Positions 49,901-61,900 of a stretch of 64,000 nucleotides of DNA are shown here, piece by piece. The position numbers were made by a program, and so were the translations under genes. Within the stretch, counting starts at the first letter, position 1. Each line of letters opens with the position of its first letter. Source of the DNA: Dasyornis broadbenti (taxonomy: Eukaryota; Chordata; Aves; Passeriformes; Dasyornithidae); assembly GCA_013397935.1 (NCBI GenBank), contig VZRN01004407.1, forward strand, positions 7,333,002 to 7,397,001. The letters are read 5' to 3'. The notes under the pieces were generated by a model. The model did no database searches and had not been told where the DNA came from. It saw only the letters and a list, made by a program, of their open reading frames with translations.

Positions 49901-51059
49901 GCCAGAAGTTATGAAGGGAGAATATTAGGGGAGCTCTGAACAGTTTTCTCTTATGGTGAATCAGAAACTAGGGGTAATTCAGTCAGAAGACTAGAACCTC
50001 TTATGGTCTCACATGAACCGCATGTGAACAGTATCTTGGAGTATCACAGCAAAGGGTAGTTGAATTGTACCCCATAGTAACATGAGTGGTCTCAGCCAGC
50101 ATGAGCTGTGTGCTGCTGCTGCTGCTGAAAGAGGCAGTCTTTCTTTTTAACTGTTCCTTCCTTGCACTAGCACAGATTCTTTATATAGGTGTTTGGTGAA
50201 CCAGGTTAATGATGGATCAGTTCAGCTATTCAGTCAGTGTGCTGCTGCACAAGTGCTTGCACCAGCATCAGAAGTAAAGAGGATACAGGGCCATTAGGCA
50301 AGAGGCAGGTGAAGGATGTGACTGCAGTGACTGCCAGCTTTGCAACAAAGGGATCTCCTATACCTGCTGCTGGACAAATCTGCACCACAGACAGTGCCAG
50401 AAGAGTAATCTCTTTTTTCCTAGAGATACTCCAAAAAAATCTGACTTCATCTTAGCTGTGGCCTTTCAGGGGAGGAAATTGAGGGTACTTCATCAGTGCT
50501 GTAGTGGGATGTTAACTGCTACAGCTGTGCCACCGAAACCCTCAATTCCAGTAGCTTACCTAAGGAATCAGAGATGCTATTGCATCTCTATGCAGCTGAA
50601 TTACTAAAATACTATCTGAAGGGTGTATGGGCTTTTTGGAGGAAGTGTGAAGTTCTTTAGGCTAAACGATGTCTTGCTGTTGGAGCCAACTTTGCTGATG
50701 TGCACTGGTCTTTGCTCAAAGAATGCTCTTCTAATGCAACATCCTGGAATTGCTATACCTATGAAATTTATTTACTGGTGGACATGATCCGGACAGAAAG
50801 GAAGACCAGCAGTGATTAGTATCACCTCTAGCAGGGAATTTTAATGTTCTGGAAGTGTAGTCTTGATGGTGTTTTCTATCCCCTCAAGCCTCGGTTCCAG
50901 GTGCTGAACTGAAAATTTGGTTCTGAGATTGGTCCGATTATCTATTTAAAGCCACTGCATGATTGAAGAGAATGTCATACAGTCTTAAGGTCACTTGAAT
51001 GAAGAGATCTCTATGCAGTGTCTCCTTTGTCTCTGTGGGAAGTAATTTCGTACAATTAA

Positions 51060-51420
51060 AGATCTACGCTCGGGGAGTGGGAGTGGTTTTCTCCGTGATC
51101 CCTGGCAGTGTCATTGCCCACACGGTGAGTCACTGGTAATGCCTGAGTTCTTATTTTTAGTCCTGTTGCTGCCATTGCGCTGAAACCATTGGCCGGTAAG
51201 AGACTTAAGCGAGGGGATAAACATGTTAATCTCCCGAGACCTTCCCCCTCAGCTGCTGCCTCTCTGCCTTTGTGTATCTCAAGATGTAGCCTTTCCTGGA
51301 CCACTGGGCAGAACGATGTCCCCTGCGTACCCTGGTGGGAAGTCACTCAAGCATTTTCACAATTAAGCACTGAAGCTGGGAGGAGTGCCTTCTACGCACG
51401 TGGGTTTGCATGTGCAGGCA
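51060..51420. promoter_or_regulatory. CpG-retaining patch, candidate intronic element
   Basis: About 350 bp retains many more CpG dinucleotides than the flanking intron. It contains an inverted CCAAT box (CCATTGG, 51186-51192) and two donor-like sites, GTGAGT at 51125-51130 and GTAAGA at 51196-51201. This composition suits a conserved enhancer or a weak alternative promoter. No protein domain is seen in the overlapping open frames (51056-51346 minus, 51189-51479 plus). Confidence 0.3.
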
Positions 51421-53944
51421 GGGCAGTATGCTTTGTCAGTGATCAAAGCAAGCTGGACAGGCTGTTACTGTTCACCTGAGCACCTTTGCCATCAGGGCTT
51501 TACAGGGAACATCCATTGTTTCCTCAGGTCCTGTCACCAAACTGCCTTTCCCTCAGTTCCCTCGAGAAGAGTTCTGAAACAAACGAGCAAGATTCTTCTG
51601 TATAAGCTTGCTGTAACGATTAAGCAAGTCTGTCCCTTTTGGTGAGCTTTTAAAGCATCCGGTTGAATTCTTGAGCAAGGCCATTGGTCTCTCTGATATA
51701 TTACTCTAATAACAGTTTTTGCATTTATTCTTAGGCTTCCTATATTACTGCTTTGCTGACATGACGAGATAGTGGATATGGGAGTTCTAGTGAGTGCTTC
51801 TTTGCCTCGTAGTGGGCTGGTGGCAATGCGGACTGAATAGAGTGTTTTCTTTTGCCCTGTTCTTCTTGTACTCTCTTTCCCAGACACTTCTGATCCTGTA
51901 AAATTAACTAGTTTGCAGATCCCAGGGTTCAAGCTAGTTGTTTTCTATGCGTTTTTTTTGTTAGCATGTGCGTCTCCAACTTCAGGGACTCTTAAACAGA
52001 TTTACACTGTGTGAATTCACTGTGTGAATTTTAAGGGAAGAAAGGAGTGTGTTCAGCTGTTTTTCACTTTTGTTAGCAGGTTGATTATTTTCTTAAGTTA
52101 TGTTTTTTGAGAGTTTTGCTTGTGGAAGAGAAATGAAGGGAATATAATCGACTGGTGGGGACTTGCTCTTCTTACAGCAATAACCTGAGCCCTCGTGGAC
52201 TTCGTTGTTCCAGAGGTTCCAAAACACACATCCATAGCAGGTAGCACTGGGTGCTTATGGGTGATCTGCTTCTCAGTTTCTTTGGCTCAGTGGCCTCGGG
52301 CAGCCAGCTGTAGCTTGTAATTTGAGTATGTTTCAGACTTCTGAGCTCCTCGCAGCATGCTGGTGGTACAACAAGCACATGCTTAACTAGGATGGAGTTC
52401 AGTCCTGTTGATGATGTTTCAGGTCTTTCTTCTGACCTTCCTGGTCCAAAGCCTCTTTCTGTTCTGTATCCTCATTTTTGTTGCTGTCCATGTGCCTTTG
52501 AGGTGGCCCAATCTTAATAAAATTCAGAACAATAATTTTGAAAACCTCTTTTCTTTCTGATGCCTGCCTTTTGGAAGGGAAAGGATGAAGTGTGGGTGAT
52601 TGAGGCCTGGCCTCTTTTTTGTTTGTTTGTTTGTTTGTTTTTTACAGCCTCTTCTGTCTGTCAGATCTGGGAGAACATTACCTCAACTCTAGGAACAGCC
52701 CACTCAAGTATAGAGTTGAGCCATAAGTTGAATACAGTAACTACCAGTATTGCCCCATCCTGCTGGGTGATGTAATGTAAAAAGGCAAGTGAAGGGAGTG
52801 ATCACAGTTTTGAATGAGGAAGTAGTGCTGCCAGCATGCTGAGGTGGGGGACCAGTCCTATGTGTGAGTGAACTCACCTGGATCTTCTCTGGAGGCTGCT
52901 TATTGCACTGAAAATGAACTTGACTGTGAACAGTGGAGTTGTGAGACAGGAAATGTAATCACTTCACCCACATATGCTGTGAGTTCCCAGAGCTGCTCTT
53001 CATGTGTCTCTCCCTTTTGATGTGTTTTCCTGTTGTTACTATTATGCTTTATTAATATAATTATTATTATTGTAGAATTTATTTCTGATGTGTTCAGTGT
53101 TTGAGAGTGAAAATGCACAGGACTGGACAAACAAAGCATAATTAGTACTATCTCACTGTGTCTGTATTTTTCTTTTCTCTCTCTCTCTCCATTCCTTTTA
53201 CTGTGCTACTCCTAGTCTAAACACAAGTACTAAGCATCTGAAGCTGATGAAGAGAGAGCTGAGTCTCTGCTAGTAGTGTAACAGAAGGTGTGATTGCAGC
53301 ATGAAGGACATAGTTCACTAACTTTATTCTCGGTGGTGAAGAGATAATAGCATTGAAGTCACAGTAATGTGGGTTTCAGTGGAGGCTAGCAGCTTAGGCA
53401 CATATGTAAGTCCCCAGCAGGCCTGTACAATTTGTGTTCAAGTCTATGAATCCCACTATTACTACTCCCACTAGTGAGTGTAGTGCTAACATGGATATGT
53501 CTGTTCATGCTGCGATTAAACCTTTGATTGTGGAGTAGACATCTCCATAAAGCTTTGAGCTCTTTTGCAAGGACAGAAGGTACCCAGCAGGAACAATATC
53601 AGAAGCTGGGTGTCTGTCTCCTGCTTATGAGTGCCAGCTCCAGAGGAAATTGTTATGCAGTTTGCTTATTGCTTCAGTTTGACACCATCTCTCACTCTGC
53701 TGCTCTACTTTTAAAGTGTAGGTCTTGGCTTCCCAGAGAACAGCTTATGGTATCCCCTTGCACAGGGTCTTGTTCACTGAAGTCCAGCCTCCTGGAACTT
53801 TTCCTGTCTGTAACCCTATGGAGAAAAACCCTGTGTAATCACTGGAGTCCTTATAGGCAACAGCTTGTCCACAGTGCTGGATTCATCATCATCATCAGAT
53901 CCACAGGATAGCTGATTTCTGTCCCCTTAGTTGAGGTGAGAAGG

Positions 53945-53982
53945 CAGATGGATGGACAACACTTGTGAGAGCCATCCATCTG
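53945..53982. repeat. Perfect 11-bp inverted repeat (hairpin)
   Basis: CAGATGGATGG (53945-53955) and CCATCCATCTG (53972-53982) flank a 16-nt loop. The stem is shorter than a typical pre-miRNA stem, so I record a hairpin only. Confidence 0.75.
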
Positions 53983-56900
53983 TCCATTCATGGCAGAGTA
54001 GCAAAGAGAGGGCTGTCGAAAGCCTAGGATTTTGATAGCCTGTGTCTGTGCTAGCTGTGGTGTGTTAGGGATGCTGGTGTTTTTAATGTCCTGGAGGTCA
54101 AGAAAGTTAGTACTATGGCTGTAGTGTGCATAGGAAATTACTGTGACTCTCCTGGCTTATGAAACATGAAAAAGGGATCAAAAAACTAGGAAGGTGACCA
54201 AAAAGCCTAGTAACCCATGTATGCTGCAGTATTTGCTTCTCCACACACCTTACCTGCCAAAGTAATGAAAATGCAGCTGTGGGAACTTTTAGCTATGTTG
54301 GTGTGTAAGTTTCAGCAGTGGGATTGTTGGATTGTAGTTTGTCTCAGGGATTTTAGTTTGAAGAGGCCTTGGTTTTTGTTGTTTGGTTGTTTTTTTTTCC
54401 TTCTCCGCAAAGATCCAGAGAAAACTGTTCTTGGAAAGGTAACTCTACTCTGTGGATGGGCAGATGGCAGGAGCACTGCAGAAAATAGGGGAGAACTGTG
54501 GGAATGGCAAGGCTGAGATGAAGACCACCTGATTCTTGAAATCAAAATAACAGATACCTGCTGCTTCCCTGCGTGCTCTAGGTGATTGTGGACATGTTCT
54601 GAGAATTTCATTTTTCTGGTGCTTGGCCCTTGACACAAGACTGACTAGCAGTATTGACTGTGATCATTGCAGTCATGACCATGCAGAAGTTACCCTCTTG
54701 TCCCTGCCAGCGACCTTTCCTTGCCCCCTGGTCCTGTGTCTCCTATATGCTTCCTCCAGTTTGCCAAGCAATTTTCAGAATATATCTTCCTGTTCACTTG
54801 GAATCTCCCCAGCTGAAGGTCTATCAAGATCCTGTTCTGAATCAAGGGTGTTTGTTCCCTCACTCTAGACATCACCATGGATTCATGGATTTATTCAAGG
54901 CTGCTGTTACCTTCTCTTCTCAGGTTCTGTGAAGCAGGAAGTGGACAGTGAAGGTAGTTTATCATTGCTGGATGGGACGCAACTTTCCTGTGTCCATAAG
55001 TGTGGTCAAGTAATCACCGTGAAAATGCTTGCTGACATGTTCTTCAGGACTTGTGCAGCCTCCTTTTCAGGATTAGATGGAGACTCACCCAGAAGAAGGA
55101 AACAGCTTGTATGCAAACTGATGGCTCAGCTACCTTCTGTTGTTCCTTTGCAGTAGCCTCAGCTCCATTTGAGCTACTGCTTCTGATGGACACTAGAGTG
55201 AAATCCTGTCCTTCATGGTACAGTTCCCTCTCCGGCTTACTCTTCCCCAGGTGGACATCTGCAGGTGCTCTACTCTGGCCCCACCATGGACTTCCTCTCT
55301 GAGCATTCAGTTTTCAGTGTTCCTGCTGCCCCTCAGTTGGGCACAGCTCTGGGTGCACTGCCTGTGTTGTCCTTTGTTGTGCTTTACAACTAGTGTTGTG
55401 CTCTGAACCTCAGTTCTACTGATGCAGGGAGTTCCTGTCTCTGTTCCTGTGAAGCTATGTAGCAGGAGATGAGAATTATCATCCAGCTTGTGAATGAGGG
55501 TACAGCCAGAAGGGAATTAGCCTCTGACGTATGGTTGAAGGGAAGTGAACGCACAACTTCACTGATGGCATGTGGGCATAGGTTAAGAAGGTCAGGATAG
55601 CAAAGCAACATCTGCGTAATCCCTTTGCTATTTTGTGTGAAGATGAATGAGTTGGCTGGGCAGCGGAAGGAGGCAGAAAAATCACTGTTAGCAGTGCAGA
55701 CTTGAGTGTGGTTACAGGTTTGATTTTTGTTTTATTTTTTTAATAGGAACGAACAGATTTCTAGTATAGTAGTAGTAAAACATGCAGTAAGCTGGCAGCC
55801 GTCTTCTCAGGAATTTGAGAACTTCCTAGAATTTCTCATATGAAGTGGGGGCAGATTCCCCACAGCTCAGAAACTCTTGGAAGAGTTGATAACAGCTCAG
55901 CATTTGAAGGGACAGCATACTTACTCTGTGACTACTCTTGCATTCCTCAGCCTGTCTGACCCTCCAGCTCTCTGGAATGTGAACCTCTTTGCAGGTGCTG
56001 GTGGAAACACAGCAGCACCATTTCCTTGGTGCTTCCTTCGTACTGAGGGGTAGGTGCTGTAGCCAACACAGAACAAGGAGGTGTGCAGGATGAGATGATT
56101 CCTGTCTAACTGCTGGAGATGAGGAGTGCTTGGAAGCTGAGGCATGTACAGAAGCCATGCAGAAGTACAACGTACTCCAGACACTTCAAACTGCCCTGGC
56201 TAAGGTAGAGTCTCTGTGTATTTTGGGCTTTCTGCAGCATGCTGCAACTTTAGGGAGGAAAAGAGGAGCGGCTGCCTTTTCAAAACCTCTGAATTGCTTG
56301 CCTTGCACTCTTCCTTTGTGGATGAGATTTCATGAGAGCAGTGACAGCTACTAGAGAAGCTGCAGCCTCAGGATTTTCCTGCGTCTTCCTCCCACCAGAG
56401 CTGGCGGTGCTGTTTTGATGTGTGCTTAATAGACCGAGCCTTGAGACAGTGTGAGCCAATGCCAATCGGAAGGATCCATTTTCCTGCATCTTTCTAGTTG
56501 GTGTCTGTCAGAGAGCAGAGGGCAGTGCCTAGGTGGAGGGATATGGAGACCTTGTGCCATCACGAGCACTTTCTGGAATGAAATGTGCAGCAGCTGCACT
56601 GTGGGGCACGGAGGCCTTGTCTCCCATGGAAGCTGGGAAGGTAGATCCCTCCTCAGCTTCCTCTGGAAGAAAAACAGTGGATGACTAATGCACTCTTTGT
56701 AAATACAACTTATCCTATCAGTCCTATCAGTGACTAGTGAAGGCTTTTTTCTCCCTTCCCCTTCTGTCTCACTAATATAAAAGCAGTTGCTCAGAGCTCT
56801 CTTTCCTCTTGTTTTACTTTACTCTTATCAGTGATGTAGCAGGAGATGCAGGCCTTTTTGGAAATTGCAGCTTACTGCCCCTTTTTCATATGTGACACTT

Positions 56901-58228
56901 AATTCTAGATGGTAATTTGGGTATTCATTTTTTATGAGAGTCATGGTTCACTCCTAAAGTGATTTTCTGATCCATGTGCTGAGCTTTGTTTCTCATATTG
57001 GAACCTGTGTCATGTCCACAATGCAGGAGAATCAACCCTTGCTTTAACTTTTGTGGTTTGACCTATGACAGCATGCAGTTAGTCCTGTACATTTTGACTG
57101 TGCTCAGACACTTGCTCCTGATTACACACCTAATCCTTTTGAAGGGGCATCCTGTTTTTTTTCCTGGCATTCTACTAACAGACAACTGCCAGCCTGCAGG
57201 TTAGGAAGCCTGCGGGCTTGCTAAAAGCTCTTGGAGAAAGCTTACTGTGCTAGTGCCATGCTGTCTGGCCCTCACAGATACACACAGTATGCTAACAAGC
57301 TACCCAAAAGAACCAGAAACAATATTCACCAGGATCTCTAGGGAGATACTACTCGAATGGTAAGTGCTTTATTAAAAAGAAGGACTTGTAATTCAATAGA
57401 AAACTTAGTTTTTGGTGGAAATTGTATATCAAATGAAAAAATTGCACACAGAAGTTCTCTGTACCCTGCTCTGAATTGTCTCCATGGTCTCAAAGGTTAT
57501 TCATCGTCGGAGACAGATCCGAGGGACTTGGAACAATAGTGTTCTTGAGTGCTACCTTGGATTTGGCAAGCAGATTCCAAAAAAGCCTATCTGACCTTGT
57601 AAGATTGACCTTTCCTGAAAAGAAATCTAGAAAACTGCTTGTAAGTTTGGTCAGGTTGTTTTACACTTCAGATATATTTCTGTTTTCAAGGCAGCAAGGA
57701 CAGGAAAGGATGTCTTAATGCTGTCAAATACTGTCCTTCCAGCTCTGCCTTGTGAATCTTCTGGAGAGAGCAAAGGAGAGCAGTACTTGGTAAGATGTGT
57801 CTTCTTTTGAGGAGGCTGTCAAGTGCATCTACTTCCTTCCCTCTCTGTGCAAACCAGCCTGTGTCACACTTCTCTGGCAGTTCTGTGGTTGCTAGAGCAG
57901 TAGTTTACATGTCATTGCAGTGCTACAAAAGAGAATTTTCCAGAATATCTTTTTTTATTTTTGTCCTTTATCAGGCAGGATCATGCCTCATTTTCTCTCT
58001 CGTTTTCACTCCCATCCTGCCCTTCCCCCCTGCCAAATCGTAACCTGTTCTCTTTGGTTGCTCTCTCTGCCTGTCCTGGTATGACACCAAGTCTTCACTG
58101 CAGCCTTTCCCCACCCCCTCTTTATATCCAGCTTATAGCTGACCTTAGTTTCTACTCCTGTGGCAGGGTAGCTGCTTGCTCTTGCCTACACTTGTACTCG
58201 CAGGTCTCTGGGGTGCTTGTAAAAGTGA

Positions 58229-58975
58229 ATCATAGAATCACCAAATATCCCAAGCTGGAAGGCACTCACAAGGATCATTGAAGTCCAGCTCCTGGCACTG
58301 AACAGGACCATCCCCAAGAGTCACACCATGTGCCTGAGAGCACTGTCTAAATGCTTTTTGAACTCTTGTCAGGCTGGTGTTGTGGCCACTTCCCTGGGGA
58401 GCTTGTTTCAGGGTCCAGTGACCTGCTGGGTACAGAACGTTTTCCTTATCCAACATAAATCTCTCCTGACTCACCTTCAGGTCATTCCTTCAGATCCTGT
58501 CACTGGTCACCAGAGAGGAAAGATCAGTACCTGCCTCTTCTCTTCCCCTCATGAGGAAATTGTAGGTTGCAATGAGGTTTCTGCTCATTCTCCCCTTTTC
58601 CAGGCTGAACAGACCAAGTGACCTCAACCATTCCTCATAAGCCTTCCCCTCCAGGCCCTTTGCCATCTTCATAGTCCTTTGGATGCTCTGTTATACCTTT
58701 ATATTTTTCTTATGTTGTGGTGCCCAGAATTGCCCCCAGCACTCGAGGTGAGGCTGCCCCAGAGCCCCAGAGCAGAGCAGAGCAGGACAAACCCCTCTCT
58801 TACCTGGCTGGCAATGCTGTGCCTGATGCCCCCCAGGACACGCTTGGCCCTCCTGGCTGCCTGGGCACTGCTGACTCATACCCACCTTGCCATCGACCAG
58901 GACCCCCAGGTCCCTTTCTGTAGGGCTGCTCTCCAGCATTTCGTTACCCTGTCTGTACATACAAGTGGAGATAGC
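58229..58975 (-). mobile_element. CR1 LINE fragment, 5'-truncated
   Basis: The left edge GAATCATAGAATCACC is the complemented CR1 3' tail. It is followed by the CR1 3' UTR and then the C-terminal part of the reverse-transcriptase ORF. On the minus strand, about 58691-58978 encodes ESSPTERDLGVLVDGKVGMS, a well-known conserved CR1 segment. Downstream frames are shifted, so the element is dead. It is a different copy from the one at 43226-43955 and has a better preserved 3' tail. It is also antisense to CAMK2G. Confidence 0.92.
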
Positions 58976-61900
58976 CAAGTATTACAGTCCTGCCTGACTT
59001 TCAGATGTCACCAGCAGTGACCCTCAGCTGTCTTTTGGGTACCTTCTAAATTAGGATTTATATGAAGTTACTTGCTGACTTTACTATAAAGAGCCAAAGT
59101 ATGCATTTTCTTCTATAGGCCTTTTGAGTTTGTTGTTTATCTTCCAAAATGAAAACCAGTTTTATTTATAAGTACAAATCTGTTCATTAAAATGTGAAGT
59201 AAGAAAGGAGTCCACAATTATGGTGAGATGGAAGGAGCATAAGAGAGGAAAGTTGGACTTCAAAAGGAAGAAATCTGTGTTGGAATCACGCATTAATTCA
59301 AACTCTGGTCACTAAATGGAAACATATTTGCTGTTTAAAGTGTAGCATAATTGCTGGTAGCATCAATCTATTCCTCCTAAAAATGCTTCTCCAAAGAATA
59401 CAGACCCCTGCTCTGTCCCATGCAGGTTCAACATGCCTAGTGACTTCCTCCTCCCGCAGTCCTTTTACCTCTGAGTTCTTCGTCTCTTTGACAGCTCAGT
59501 GAGCAGTCTCTTGGCCTAGGTTTCAGAGTTAGGCTAAAGAAAAGCCACTCTTAAGTATGACAAAGGGTGATCAATTGCACAAGCAGGACCTGAACCAGCT
59601 GATATAAATCTGCCTTTATCACAGATGTATAAGCACTGGGGCACGTGACGTATGTTCTGTGCTCAGGAGCATTATAAGCATGTGCTTAGGGAAGTTAAGC
59701 AGAGATTACATTAGAGTGGTATTGGATGCACCAAGTTGACTGATAGAAGGAAATAAATCTTCCCAGGTCTCCAAGTCCACTGGTTGTTTTGTCCATTGCT
59801 GTATTTTTATGTGAGCTCAGTATAATGGCAAGATGCTTTCCTCTGGCTCTCCATAGTTCATTTAGTCTCTGGACTGTTTTCTTCTAAAGCAGGGATTTGC
59901 TGATTTAGGATACCTTTACCAGACTTGGGTGGAAAACAGAACTTTTTAAGGCAGGACATCTTTGCATTTTCAGGAGACTTTAGAAGCCTCACGAATGCAT
60001 CATTGTCTTGGGATAGCCTGTTTTTTGGCACATCAGCATTGCTAGCCAGATATTTTCTTGGAATGGGCAGCAGCACTGGGTGCTTCAGAAGAATCAGTGG
60101 GCTGGAGTACTCAGCTGGAGACTGGACAGAGTACTTGTGACTAGTGTAAGTCAGTTTGCTTTGCCCGTCTTAGGGTACGATAGGCAGCACTTCGTGTCGT
60201 GACCACTCTTGTTTCATTCATTCTCTTTCTGTTTCTCAGTGTGAACTGTGTTGTCTGAAGGCTGCAGAAATGATCATCTCCTTCCTCTTCACTTGTTAGT
60301 AATGTAGTAAAGGAGCTCAGAAATGCTTGTTCTGGCTGCAGACTCATTAGAGAAACCTGGCATCAAAGCTTTCCAGCAATTCTGCCTGTCTCGAGAGCTG
60401 TATAAAGACTGCACAAGTAGTTTAATCCATTGAGCTTTTGTCAATATTTAGTTATATCGGTGACCCTTTATGAAGCTATTGCATGTACATGTACTTGGTA
60501 GGATTTGCTGTAAACATGGTCTGGGTTGATGCAGGTGCTCAAGATAGCACCTTGCTTGCTGCCTTGTGCTGCTCTCTCTTCTGCGTATATTTCTTGCTTT
60601 TAACCACATGTGGCACACTGTAATCCTCCCATCATGTGTTAGAAGTTGCAGGCCAGGAAGCTTTACAGGTGCATCTAAAGTGATCGGGGTGTTTTTGTGG
60701 TAGGGAGTGGGAAAACCACTGTAAAATATGTCTTCGGGCCAGAGGGAGAGATGGATTAGATGAAGGATAAGCTGTTCTTTTATTTCTTTGCGTTCTCCGA
60801 AATACTTATGATAACGGTTTGGAGGAGAGGCCAGTGCAATCTTGGTCGGTTAAAACTGTGAGAACAACCATGTTTTGCTCAGAGTTCTGGGTATTTTGTA
60901 ATTTCACAACCAAGCATCATGAGGGAAGTTTTCCGAATTGTGTGACACAGAGGCTAGAATTTAGAATATTGCAAAATGTGGTGTCATTAGCCTGAAACTT
61001 GGAGTTTGTGGCCTGACTTTTTTTTCTTGGTATGAGTATCAGCTAGTCAGCTTCTATTCCTGAAATCTGCAGTATCCAGCGTATACACCAGTGTTGCAGG
61101 TGCAGCTAATTGAGACTCTATTCCTTCGAGGTTCTCTTCCTTTTCTTGCCCTGACCTTTCTGGTGTATTTATATTCTTAGGAAACCAGGGGAAAGATATC
61201 TGTCCCATTCTCAATGGATGAGGACAGTTAAAACTTTAATAGCTCTCCCATAGGAATTGTATTGGGCACAGGACTTACTTAAATTCTTTCATTCTTAAAA
61301 CAATGAATGACTTGACTGCAGGATTTGCAGCTGTGGCGCCTCAGTATTACAGCACTTGAGGCTTTCTTTTGTCTTACAGAGATCTAACTAGCTGGAGTGT
61401 CTGTTTTAGACCAGTTCCTTGTCCTTGGTGCATCTGTAGTGAAGACATTACATGTGGTATAGACTTGATGTAATTTGCTCTTAATTTCGATGCATTTTGT
61501 GCTTTGGGTAATTCTGCCTTCATCCTAAACTTCTGCATCAAGGTAAGGCAGTTCTCATGTGACCTGCCAGGACTTGTTGCTCAGATGGTACAAGTGAGCA
61601 GCCAGCACTGTAAACAAACTAATGCCAGTGCAGGGTCTTAGAGCAACTTCCTACACAGTGTCTTTATTACTCTTTTTATCTTATTATCTATTTGCCTTTG
61701 CATTTTTTCAGTGTTTTCCTTGTCTAAAAGGGCGAGTTTTGTAATGCATCTTCACCTGCCTGAGATTCCAGCCCTTGAGGGACAATTCCTGAAAGCAGGA
61801 GCAAGGGCAAGAAGAGACATAAAAGTTGATCGGAGCCAAATGGGAACCTCTGAGTCCCAATGGCCATTGTGACTACCTCTCCTGCTTGCCCACTTGCACA

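Larger units (their letters stand above)
43956..58228 (+). other. CAMK2G: CAMK2G intron 2, middle part
   Basis: No exon recognised. Contents include short simple repeats: (CTG)5 at 50113-50127, (TTTG)n at 52617-52640, (CT)n at 53174-53189 and (ATC)n at 53883-53897. A CpG-retaining patch lies at 51060-51420 and an 11-bp inverted repeat at 53945-53982. Overlapping open frames near 46136-46508 and 55826-56184 occur on both strands and match nothing I know. Confidence 0.7.

Noticed and set aside
50113..50127. (CTG)5 as a possible expandable repeat
   Set aside because: Only five units, in intron; unremarkable.
52617..52775. Pyrimidine tract plus CAG followed by a short open frame, possible exon
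   Set aside because: The pyrimidine tract is a (TTTG)n repeat, the downstream donor is weak, and the peptide matches nothing.
58500..58520. TCACCAGAG resembling the start of CAMK2G exon 3
   Set aside because: It is inside a CR1 element and does not continue in the kinase reading frame.
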